Program-made: the position numbers and the translations under genes | DNA from: Lanius collurio | Lineage: Eukaryota > Chordata > Aves > Passeriformes > Laniidae | NCBI GenBank assembly: GCA_020086605.1 | Contig: JACBWW010000094.1 | Coordinates: 650,024-714,023, forward strand | DNA: 64,000 bases | Direction: 5' to 3' | Notes under the pieces: generated by a model | The model's database searches: none | What the model saw: only the letters and a program-made list of their open reading frames with translations | What the model was told of the DNA's origin: nothing | Part shown: positions 1-10,347 of the stretch, one piece after another | Layout: every line of letters begins with the position of its first letter | How positions within the stretch are numbered: the first letter of the stretch is position 1

Positions 1-1229
1 AGCCCTTTCCCTGCGTGTCTTCTAACTGCAGGTCAGAGCGTCTAACTGTAGCTCAAGTGTTCATTTAGAATCCTAGAATGGGCCTTAAAGCTCATCTTGT
101 TCCACCTCCTGCCCCAGGCAGGGACAACTTCCACCAGACCCATTTCTCCACACTTGGCCTTGAACACTTTGAGGGACAGGACAGACACAGCTTCTCCAGG
201 ATCAGGGCCACAGCACCCTCACAGGGAAGAATTTCTTCCACATTTCCATCTGAAGTGTCTGTAGCAGATTCCTGAATCCTTCAGTTATCTCCATTAATTT
301 TGAATTTTCTCTGGAGCAAATTGCCTTTTCCTGCTCTCTTTTGTTGCTTTCAGTACACCCTTGGAGGTTGAAGCGCAAATTTGATGGCAGGGTGCATTTG
401 CATGCTCTGTTTGCTTCCTTTATTTTCCCATTGCAGCTGGTGAGGAGGAGGAAACCAGCAGTTTCCAGGCAGCCTTTCCTATGGGTTCTGTGGAGTCGGG
501 AATTCTGCGGTTCCATCAACAAACGAAACCATACTGGTGTGCAGTGCTGATAATTCTCTTTGCTGGCTCAAATGTGGTTTGAGTGTCACTGAATGGTGGT
601 TGAGGGCATGGGTGGTGGGATTGTGGTTTGGGATGCCCTGGGCACTCCTCACATGGAGCTTGATGTTCTGGAGCTGTGTTTGGGGAGGGAGAGGGCTCTG
701 TCTGAGCATTGCCCTTCCTGGTGCGTGCCAGTCACGAGCCTGGAGAGGTGAGTGGAAATCCCCCGCAGTCTGTAAGGCTTGGGTTGGCTCTCTGGTGTTG
801 ATTAGGGGTTCCTTGGCTTAAGAGGCATTAAGGAGCTGGAATGAAAGGTATGAGGGCGTGGGACGCCTGTGCAGATCTGAGGCTGCTGCTCTGCTCCCAC
901 TTCAAAGCCGTGGCCTCTGCAGTGTCAGGAGGAGAGATGAAAGGGCAGAGGAGAATGGCTGAGCTGAAATACAGGAATTCCATGTTGTGCTTCTGTTTTC
1001 TCTCCTTTTTTTTAACCCTTCCTGATCTGGGTTTTAAACCAAATCTTACGAATAACTTTCTGTTTGTGATAAGGGATGTTTTCCTTGGCACCTGGGACTG
1101 TGACCATGACATCGTCATGAGATTAAAGGTGTTCTTTTCCTACACTGTGGGCTGATTTGATTTTTCAGCCGTAAGCACCCTCTGTGTTCTCAATTACTGG
1201 TCATAAAAGAAACCTCCTTGTTACTGCAG
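1..1229 (+). other. RAB11FIP1: RAB11FIP1 intron (3' part)
   Basis: No exon is visible here. The stretch ends in a clean acceptor (ttactgcag, 1221-1229) that leads straight into the C2-domain end of RAB11FIP1, so it is the 3' part of the intron after the first coding exon, which lies off the left edge. The short open frames here show no family resemblance. Confidence 0.8.
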
Positions 1230-4200
1230 GTGGTACAAGCTTCGCTCCAAACCGGGGAAGAAGGAAAAAGAGAGAGGGGAGATCGAGGTGGATATCCAGT
1301 TTATGAGGAGCAACATGACAGCCAGCATGTTTGATCTGTCCATGAAGGACAAGCCCCGCTCTCCCTTTGGGAAGCTCAAAGACAAGCTCAAGGGCAGGAG
1401 GAGCAGCGGCCTCTCGGACACGGCGTCAGCGATCGTCCCCAGCACGACCCACTCCCCTGCTGACAGCGAGGATGAGGCCGTCGAGAAGGAGAAGAAGAAA
1501 TCCAAGTTCAAAGCACTGTTCTCCAAGCCCGGCCTGCAGAAGACGTCCCTGTCCCAGTCGCTGTCGGTGCTGCCCACGCAGCAGCCCGTCACCCCGAGGG
1601 TTCGGCTGCGGCCCAGCGACTTCCAGCCACAGTGGGATGAGGAGGAGTCCGAGACCTCTCCGACCTCAGAACGTGAGTATTGGCACTCACTGCACTGCTG
1701 GGCACAGAGCCTTCCTCCAAAGGGTTGTTTACACTTTGAACAGCATTGGTTAAATTCTTCTTTCTGAATAAATTCATAGAAAGTCCTTCCTGGCACTGAG
1801 GCTGTCAGTAGTGTCAGTGAAAAGGTTGTTCTTGCATCTTGATTTTCTCCTTGTTTTTTTTTTTTCCAGGATCCTTTGAAAATGCCCTGGAAGAGAAGCC
1901 AACTCCTTTTCCAAAGCCAGCTCCTTCTCCTCTGTTCAAATCTCGTAAACCAGCCTTTTTGGACAGTAGGCAGCTAACCCAAGGAACCACTAACCACACC
2001 AGAAAGGATGGGCTCTCTTTGTTCAGTGGCCTTAAATCCAAAAGTGATCCTGTTTCCAAGTCCAGTCTGTGCATCAATGGCAGTCACGTTTATATGGAAG
2101 AGACCACGACAAAGGACAAGACTCCAACCTCCTCCCCCTCTCCTCACAACCTCAGGAGGAAGCAGCTCTTCGCCTCAGAGGAGAACCTGTCTTCCAGATC
2201 CACTAAACCACCTGAAGAGATGGGAAGAACCTCTCCTGGTCAGGCTTTCTCTGGGTCCACATCCTTGGAGACCTTCAAATCCATGACTTTGCCATCATAC
2301 AAACTGCTCAGCAGTGAGGAGCACCTGGACACCAGCCTTCCACCGAGCGTCGAGGCTGTTAGAGAGACCAAAAAACCAGACCACAAAAAGTCTGCCTTGC
2401 TCTCCCTGGTCACTGGGAAGAAAGAAATGCTGAAGACCAGCGATGCTGAGATTATTCCCGACAGGACCCTGCAGAGTGAGGAAAATACAATTCCAGAGGA
2501 GAAGAGTGAAGAGGAGCCCAAATGTCCCGAACCCCCAGCAGATGTGGGCAGAGGGAGCCCGTCAGGAGACACTCACCATGTGGAGGATGCTGTCACAACC
2601 AAGCAGGTGCTCAGCCCTCATGAGGAGGGACGGAAACCCGAGAAAGCTGAGCCAGCAAAGACCAAAGCTGTGAAACCCAGGTGAGTCCCAGCTGCTGCCA
2701 GGGGTCAGGAGGGGCAGTGGTAGTGGCAGCAGGCTGTGTCCTGCCACACCTGAGCTCAGGTGCTGCTCTGTGGGTACCTGTGGGTTTTATGCTGGCGTTG
2801 GGCACTTTGATAGCAAATAACAACTCCCAGGTTCTTTCTCAATGTGAAAAAAAGATGGGTATAGAGAATCTCCTTGTAAGTGATGCTGAAATAGTGGTTC
2901 TCTAGTGCAGGCACCTGTGCAGGACTGTAGGGGTGATTTTTCTTGCTGGATCTCTTGCACGAACTAACTCTGAGGTGTGTGACTGCAGCCTCCCCAGGGT
3001 CTGAAATGCCTGTTCTAACATCTCTGCTTTCCTCTTCTCTACTTGGCTGTGGTCTTCCACAGAGTAGCCTTGGAGCCCTTCTGCTTTTGGCAACGTTCAC
3101 AGCACCACAAAGGGATTTTGTGTGGATTTGTACGCAAGGCTTTTTCGGAAATTCTGCTCCTTTTTCCTTCATACACACATATATATACATTGTGTTTGGA
3201 GATTTTTACATATGTATATAGGTGTGCCTACTAATAAGGCTGTGTTTTGTGTGTGTCCCTAACTCCTCATACTCAGTGCTTCTCAAGTTTAAATTTCTTG
3301 CCTGTGCAGTGTTTTACATACTAATAAACCTGCTTGGGGTGCAAAGAGATGGTGCTTAAAGCAGCAAAAACAAGCTCTGCAGCAGAAGAGTTCTGACATA
3401 AGTCCAGTGCTGGGTAAAGGTGCAGTTCAGGATGTAAAGTCTCACAGGCAGGGGGATCTCTCTCTGAGGTCTCTTTAAAGTATGGTTCATCTCCAGTGGC
3501 AGAGCTGATGGAGGCTGGTGCCAAATCTTGTCTGTTCCTGCCTCGTGTTGCATCTGCAAGTGACATCCGAGTTTTTTGTCCCTTTTTGCAGACTGGGCCT
3601 GTCTCCAGAGGAGGAACCCAAAGCCACACTTCCTACTCTTGCACCTGATCCTCTCCCTGCTTTTCTCTCTGTGCACCATATCAGCAGTGCAAACAATCCT
3701 TTTATTTCTAAAGTGGGGCAGACAGTCCAAGTGCCAGACTCTGAAAACATCACCAGTTCTCCTGCCTCTCTCACTGCTCCTGCTTTTGCTGCAGAGCTTT
3801 GGAATGACAAGAACCCCTTTACTCCTGAGTGGGACAGGGCATCCAGAGCCCTGGATCCTGACAGCATCACCCGTTTCCCTTCATCCCATCACCCTGCAGC
3901 CTCCATTCCCAAAGCTCCTCATCCTGGGCCAGTCTCTGCTAGGGGCAATAATCCTTTTGCTGCTGACTGGGGGCAGGGTCCTGAGGGCTCAGACACAGAG
4001 GCTTCCCAGGGTCTCTCTGGCCCACCCACATCTCCTGTCCCTTCTGGCTGTCATTTCAATGACAATAATCCCTTCGTGTCCAAGTGTGGGGGACAGGCAG
4101 TGCCAGGTTTCCAGGCTGTCACTGGTTCTTCCCCTTCCTGCCTTCCTGGTGGTGAGGGCTGTTCCTCTGCAGGACACCGTGGTCCCGGTGCTTCAGGGGG

Positions 4201-7200
4201 CTCTTTGGATGTGGCTTTGACCAGGGATGTCACAGTTGTGCCAGACCCTCTTGGCACCTTGTCTGACCCCCCTGCTGCCCACCCTGGGCTGGCTCCAGAG
4301 CCACACTCTGATTCTCCCCAGCTTCAGCCTGAGAATTCTTTGGAAAGCAGTGAGCCAGGCAGTGGGAAATCGAAGTCCTTTGTCCTTGGTGGATGGCAGG
4401 GTGTTACATCAGGTGATGTGGATTTGGGTGGGCAGGAAGGGGGAGAGCAGCACTCAGGTTCCAGTGGAAGGTTACGTGTGGGTTCAGGGGCAGCAGGAGA
4501 GCAAGCAGGGTTTGAGGGTGAGCTGAGAGCAGAGGGTTACCCATCGACAGAGCTCTCTGGTGACAGCACACATCCCACCTGGAGCAGGGATGGAACAGCT
4601 CTGGGGGTCACTGGTGTAAACACGGAGCCCTGCACAAGGGCTGACAAAGGTTTTGTGTCTCTCTCCAAGTCCAGTGACAGCCTCGTGCCAAAGGCTGACC
4701 AGGCCCCCGAGAGCGACCTCAGGGAGAAGCAGGAGTGCTGTGGTGGAGAGCGATGGGTGGAATGCATGCCCATGGTGGAGCCCCAGGCAACTCCACTTGC
4801 TGGAAATGAGTCACTTTCTCCAGCCAAACCAACGCAGAGGGCCTGCCCAGTGTCCCCTCGGGGGGTGGGTACAGGAAGGGCTGGCAGTGAGATCCTTGTC
4901 CCACCACAGCCAGCCCCACGGCTCGCTGCACTGCTGGGGAAATGCCCACCCATTTCCCAGGCTGACTTTAGGGGTGATGTCCCTGCTTCAGGTGATGGTG
5001 GGAAATCCACAGCAGGGCTCCTGTTCCTGGATGACGAAGCCTCAGCTGCTTGTGGGTGCCTCCCTCAAAGTGCCTCCTTGGAGACTGTCACCCCTCCAGT
5101 GACACCCAGAGGTAACAGCAAGGACAGGCCTTTAAAACAGGAAGGTGATGACAATTCATCTGTCAGTCTCACAAATCTCAGCTCTGCCATTCCTGTTCCC
5201 AGAGACTGGGGCTTGAAACTGGCCAATCTTCCAGTGATTCCAGAGGGAGGCTCCGATGATGAGCTGCTGGGGGACTGTCAGGAGAGCTGTGGGGTCACTG
5301 CAGGTGCTAAAGGTGTTTTAGGGACTGGAGAGCAGCCCCGAGGTTTGACACCTTTGCACAGAGAACAAAGAGAGCTCTCTGATAGCTCTGCTGCAGCCCT
5401 GGTGATCCCAGCTGCTCCAGGAGGAGGAGGAACTGTTCCTGATGCCTGTAAGCCAAGGAGTTCAGCCGTGCTGCCTGCTGGAGTGGGTGCTTCCAGGGTC
5501 TGTGTCCAGGGAGCTGACTCGGGCTTAGGTGTGATGTCTCATGCCAGGGAGTGCAATGATCATTTTGAGAAACAAGAGCTGGAAAAGAGTGCAGGTGTTG
5601 AGGAGCGTGCAGAGTGTGACTTCTGTGAGCCTTCTGCTTCCTCTTCCTCCCTGTCAAGTCCTTGCCAGCCCTACTCTTCCTCTCATTCCCTTCTCTCTGA
5701 CACCCCAAATCATAGAGCAGAGTCTCCGAAAAAGCCAGCAGCCGAGGGCTTCGCAGATAAAGCGGGAGATTCGGGCAAGAAGAAACTTCTCCAGGCACGG
5801 GTTTCACCCTCTGAAACGTTCCCTAACCAAACCCCATGGGGTGGTGAAACCGTGTCTCCCAAGCACAGGTGAGGCCATGTGGGGTCCCAGCAGGTACCTC
5901 CGTGCAGGGGTGAGCTTTGCTTTGCTTTCTGGGTGCAGATCTGTCTCTGCAGCTGCTGGATCTGACTGGGGTCAGACAGCCCTGACTTCCTTCAGGGCTG
6001 GGATTTGTCAGGGCCTGGGTCCTGTCCCCCAGTGCAGGGTTGCTGCTGGCTCCAGGAGGATCTCTGCAGCTCCTCAGGGTGCTGAGGGGAGTGGGTGCTC
6101 ATCACAGCTCTTGGGGAGCCATTAGGGAAAGGCAGGTGGAATAGAGTCATGAATCCCAGTTGGGGAAATGGACTGGGATTGAGCTGTTTGTCAGACACAG
6201 GAGAGTGATCACCCTGATAAATGGGGATGCTTCATTTCCTGGCTGAGTTGGGCTCCTCAGAGTGATCACCACAGGTGATGCAGCTCAGGCTGCTCCTGGA
6301 GGTGCAGCTCCTGCTGTGTAGCAGTGCTGCCACTGGAGCTTTCAGCCCTCGAGACTTCACCTGCACAGCTCTGCCTGGGGTCTAGGACACTTCTGGGCCA
6401 GCATTTGCTGAAATAGAAGTAAAATTTTCTTCCTGTGTTAGAATTGGTGTTGTAAGTCCTGCTTGGGCAAGTAACGAGAGCACTTCTTCATGGCTTGTGG
6501 TGTCAATTCAGACTGGAAAAGGCCTAATGCTTGTCTCGGGATAGCAGAAGTATTTGATATGTTGTAAGATCACAAATATGTTCAGATTAGGAAAGTCAGG
6601 CTGAAATACCAGTGCCTGAGGGATCAGAGTAGCTGCCCTGTGTTCTGCCTGCTCGTCCAGCCCGACCTGGCTTTTCTTCCATGACACACACAGGATATAT
6701 TTCCCTTCCTGCTGCTGCTTTATCTCCAGTGCCTTAAGTCAATAAAGATAGTAGAGAACTGGAAAATACTTACAAAACCCCTGTGGCTTAGAAATACCTT
6801 GTCTTCCTGAAGCTGAATCTCTTTTCTCTCAGGAGATAGAGCAGGGAGGGAATCTTCCCCAATTTCTTGCTGTATTTGTTTTCAGTGTAAAGATCTGTGT
6901 CATGCTGGTGTTACGTGTCCTGCCTAAAAAAGAAACCTTTCTTTTCCTGTTGCAGACTCCATCCTGTGAAGCCAATGAATGCCATGGCAAACAAGCCTCA
7001 GAGTAAGAACCTGAATGTCATCAGCACCATGAATGAAAAGCTGCTGGAAATGAGTGTGAAGGTATGGAGGGAAGTGGCATTTCTACTGCTTAAGCTTTGA
7101 TTTAACTGAAGAGTTTATGTATTCCAGATAGTTGGGACATGAACTTTCTTTTGGTCAGCTCCCAAGCATGGGGACAGTCCTGAAATGTTCATTTTCTTAC

Positions 7201-8529
7201 AGACTGGTCTCTAGTAGAGTTGGTGCTGGTGTTTTGTGGAGGAGGTTCTCAGGCACAGCCACTTCCTTGGAGCGTGGTCGTGCAGTTGGGACCAGCACTG
7301 GGACCGAGAGGAGCTTTCAGCGTAATCCTGGCCTCAAAAGAGACCTCAGGCTTGAGGCATAGCTTACCTGCCATGTTGATCTGAATGGCTGGGAGCATCC
7401 CCGGGTCAGCAGGGAAAATCCCGGGTCCCCTTATTGTCCCTCAGGGTTTTTTGGGGGAAATAGAGAAGTTAGAACTGAAATAGTGGCAGTGCCTCCTTCT
7501 GGTGTGAGGGGAGAGGATGTGAGTTAAGGGATTCAAACTGACACGCTGCTGTTTCAGGGGAGTTGAAAACTTGCAGTGGGTGTTGTGGTGCTCTGGTTCC
7601 ACCTAAACTGTGATGCACCACAGGAGCCTCTTGTGCTCACACTCCCTGCCTGGGCAGTGTTCTGGGAGCTGCAGCAATCAGCAGAAGCTGCTCAGTACTT
7701 CTCAAGTTCCTTCAGGGTTAAAAACAGACTTTTCTAAGAAATAGGAGGAAACACCAAAGGCCTGGGTGGGTGTTTCTTCCTGTTTAACCTGAATTTGGCT
7801 TTACCAGTCTGTATTTAAGCATCTGGTTTAAGCTTTAGCTTAACCACCACCGACTCTGTGGTGGGGGTTAAATTCTGAGTGGTGCTGGTTGGCCTTGTGG
7901 AAACTGCTGCTGCTTCTTGTGCCTTCCTGAGTGAGGGAGATGAAGGATTGATTTGTTTCCTCCTCGTGCCGTGGTGGATCTCTGGACAGAGGCTCCTGTC
8001 CTGGGGTTGTTCTCTCTGGTGGCTGCAGCTGTGGAGCCTCTTCCCGAGCAGCCCCAGTGCTGGGGGCCACAGGGGGGTCACAGTCCTCGACTTCCCCAGC
8101 CCCAAAAGCATTGCACAACCCTCATACCTCGTTTTTATTGGCAATACTTGTTAAAGCCTTCCTTTGGTGTGGGGGGCCTGCCATTTTCCATGGCAGGCTT
8201 GTTGAAGCAGCAGCTGTCGAAGTGCAGGTCTGTGTGTTCTGTTGCTGCTTTGGAATGCCCTGTGTGTGCTCTGACCCTGCCTTCTCTCCCTCCCTCCCTC
8301 CCTCCCCAAGAAATACGATCCCTCAGACCCTGCCTATGCCTATGCTCAGTTGACACACGATGAGCTGATCCAGCTGGTGCTGAAGCAGAAGGATACAATT
8401 ACCAGGAAGGACCTCCAGGTGCGGGAGCTCGAGGACTACATCGACAACCTGCTTGTCAGAGTCATGGAAGAAACCCCAAACATCCTCCGTGTTTCCATGT
8501 CTGGGAACAAAAAGGCTGGGAAGATGTGA
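1230..8529 (+). CDS. RAB11FIP1: Rab11 family-interacting protein 1 (RCP), 5'-partial, five exons
   Basis: Class I Rab11 effector that couples Rab11/Rab25 to recycling endosomes and moves receptors and integrins back to the plasma membrane. Coding exons by splice signal and reading phase: 1230-1672, 1870-2680, 3592-5868, 6956-7061 and 8311-8529; phases join without stops and give about 1,284 residues. The first exon seen starts in the end of the N-terminal C2 domain (WYKLRSKPGKKEKERGEIEV), followed by a long disordered Ser/Pro-rich middle. The 2.3-kb third exon carries four NPF motifs. The last exon carries the Rab-binding domain (LQVRELEDYIDNLLVRVMEE) and ends in KKAGKM. Exon 1 with the start and most of the C2 domain is off the window. 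The large exon matches the long isoform as I remember it. The gene lies 1.8 kb upstream of BRF2 on the same strand, as in mammals. Confidence 0.95.
3592..5868 (+). other. RAB11FIP1: RAB11FIP1 large NPF-motif exon
   Basis: A single 2,277-bp exon (acceptor ttgcag at 3586-3591, donor gtgagg at 5869) that encodes 758 full codons of low-complexity, acidic and Ser/Gly/Pro-rich sequence. Asn-Pro-Phe motifs lie at 3695-3703, 3812-3820, 3950-3958 and 4067-4075, evenly spaced at about 115-140 bp and each inside a similar frame (NNPFxxxW/K). NPF is the ligand of EH domains such as EHD1, so this exon would tether the protein to the recycling tubule machinery. The even spacing suggests an ancient internal duplication. 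The rest of the exon has no recognisable domain. Confidence 0.85.
8281..8307 (+). repeat. CCCT microsatellite in a splice acceptor
   Basis: The run cttctctccctccctccctccctcccc is a tetranucleotide (CCCT)n-like tract that ends three bases before the acceptor AG at 8309-8310. It serves as the whole polypyrimidine tract of the last RAB11FIP1 exon. Confidence 0.85.
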
Positions 8530-9835
8530 AGGGTCTCGGGATGGCGGTGAACAAGGACTGAATTCCCACCAGAGGAGTGTGAGGAGCTGGTGTGGAGCAA
8601 GTGGTACTGGTTGTGCTGCCCACAGAAAATGACCTTTTTCCTGTTTCTGCCTTGAGCAACTCTCGGGTTGATTAATAGTTCCAGCAGGTGTTGTAATGAA
8701 GTCACCTTATCATATTTATTTTTTGTTTTCTTCCCATTATTTGGGAGGATCAGGCATTAATCCAAAGGCTGGTTGTGATGTGAAGGAGGAGGGTTTTTGA
8801 TGTGTTTTGCTTCCCAGCAAGGCACTGATGATCCTTTAGGAAGATGTTTTTAAATGGTTTTCTTTTGTAGCAGCTTTGATAGATCAGTTACTTTTCTTTC
8901 CACATCTGAAGTTGTAGTGCAATATAAATCCTTGTACAGTAGAGCTTGAGGATTTGATTGTTTCTAAAGCAATAATTAACTACACTGAGAAGTCCAAAGA
9001 TGTCCCAGCTTCAGACCTGGGATGTAATTTAAAAGGAATTAATGCCCTGAATGTTGACCATAAGTTGACCAAATCTCAGTTCATCTCATCAAGTGGACAT
9101 TCCCAAGAGTTCTCCAAGGGGAAGTTTACAGGTTTTTTTGGAGTAGGAGACATTGAGGTTCACGATACGTTTCTACCATAGGAATGGCATCAATGAATTT
9201 GGGCCAAAGGTACATTTTAAATCAGGAGTTGTTCTCTTGGTGCCTTGAAATTTCTGCTTTGGAGGTTGTTCAAAGGAGGCAAAGGCCCCCTGGGCTCTGC
9301 TCAGAGCTCTGCAGCAGGGCTGGGTCTCACATCTTGTGCCGTGTGGGAGTTCTGTGACCATTGCCTTTTTACATTGTATTAATTACATGCAAACCCCTCG
9401 GATTTTGGAGCTGGGGCTCATCTTGAACACCCTTCCAAGGTGATCAGTCTTGCAGTGCCTTTTTCTGTCATTCCTTGTGCAGTCCAGGGAGGAGAGGGAG
9501 TGCTGGGGCTCCCATCTGCTCTGGGTCCTTGGGGCTGCCTGCTCAGGGGGAGGAGAATCTCCTGCAGCTGAGGGGTGCTGGTGTTGCTGGACAATCAATA
9601 CCTTCAGCGGGGTCTCAGTGGATTCAGGGGTGTTCTCCTCCCTACCCAGGACAGCAGGAACAGCTCTGTGCTGGGGAGCAGCCACCACAGCTTCCCCCAC
9701 TGGAAACTAAATAGGGCTTTTTTTGGTGAGCTCTTGTCAAAGATCCAAAAAAATCAGGTGCCTTTTTGCACCCCTGGGATTTACCAGGGTAGGGAGAGGC
9801 CATAAAAGGCTTAGAAGGAAGTTGGAATGCCAACA
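8530..9835 (+). other. RAB11FIP1 3' UTR and intergenic spacer
   Basis: Follows the RAB11FIP1 stop (tga, 8527-8529). It is relatively AT-rich up to about 9380, as a 3' UTR would be, then more GC-rich. I see no canonical AATAAA on the plus strand. The best variant is AATATA at about 8921-8926 followed by T/G-rich sequence, so the transcript end is uncertain. No gene is visible here. Confidence 0.55.
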
Positions 9836-9836
9836 N
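9836..9836. other. Single ambiguous base (N)
   Basis: One N inside caacaNcgcg, between the RAB11FIP1 3' UTR and the BRF2 CpG-rich promoter. It may mark an unresolved base or a collapsed join, so local distances should be treated with care. Confidence 0.9.
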
Positions 9837-9954
9837 CGCGAGTTTCTGTAAAGCACAAACAATGACCGCGTGAAACAGTCTCGGCCCGCAGCGAAGTGAC
9901 CCCGTGGCTGCTCCCTGAGGGCGGCACTGGCCTCAGATTGCGGGGAGGATGGAA

Positions 9955-9978
9955 GGAGGAGGAGGAGGAGGAGGAGGA
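9955..9978 (+). repeat. (GGA)n microsatellite
   Basis: Eight perfect GGA triplets about 370 bp upstream of the BRF2 start codon, within purine-rich sequence. Confidence 0.85.
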
Positions 9979-10169
9979 TGCAATCAGCCTCCCCCTGCCT
10001 TGGCTGCAGGAGCCCTGAGCGCGGTTATCGCCCTGCTCCTCCGCGGCGATAGGCCCCAGAGGCCCCCGGGCCGGGGTGGTTGGCGGTTCCCCGCCGAGGA
10101 GGACGCGTTGTGCCCTCGGTGCCTCTCCCCTCCGCAGGACCCGGCGCTGCCGCCGCCTCCTGCCCGGGC

Positions 10170-10347
10170 ATCCCCGGCGGAACGCGCGGGGGCGGAACGC
10201 AGCGAGCGCGGGCGGCGCCTCGGCCGGGCGGGCGACGGGAGGCACCGCGGGCTGTGCCGCTATTGGTGGGCTCGGGCCGGGCGGCGCCGCTATTGGCTGT
10301 CGGCGGTGCGCCCGCCCCGGCGCTTCCCCGGCGCGGCGGCGGCGGCG
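10170..10347 (+). promoter_or_regulatory. BRF2: BRF2 CpG-rich promoter with two CCAAT boxes
   Basis: Very GC- and CpG-rich TATA-less sequence just before the BRF2 start codon. Two inverted CCAAT boxes (ATTGG at 10262-10266 and 10292-10296) sit in the same context (gccgctattgg) exactly 30 bp apart, a typical arrangement for NF-Y. The start site itself is not determined by sequence alone. Confidence 0.6.

Noticed and set aside
3576..4220. 214-codon hydrophobic frame overlapping the RAB11FIP1 NPF exon
   Set aside because: The leucine-rich look is what a shifted reading of Ser/Pro-rich codons gives. It has no own start context or family match, so it is a shadow frame.
7827..7848. Hairpin ggtttaagct/agcttaacc in a RAB11FIP1 intron
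   Set aside because: Ten-base arms with a bulge occur by chance; too short to claim an RNA gene.
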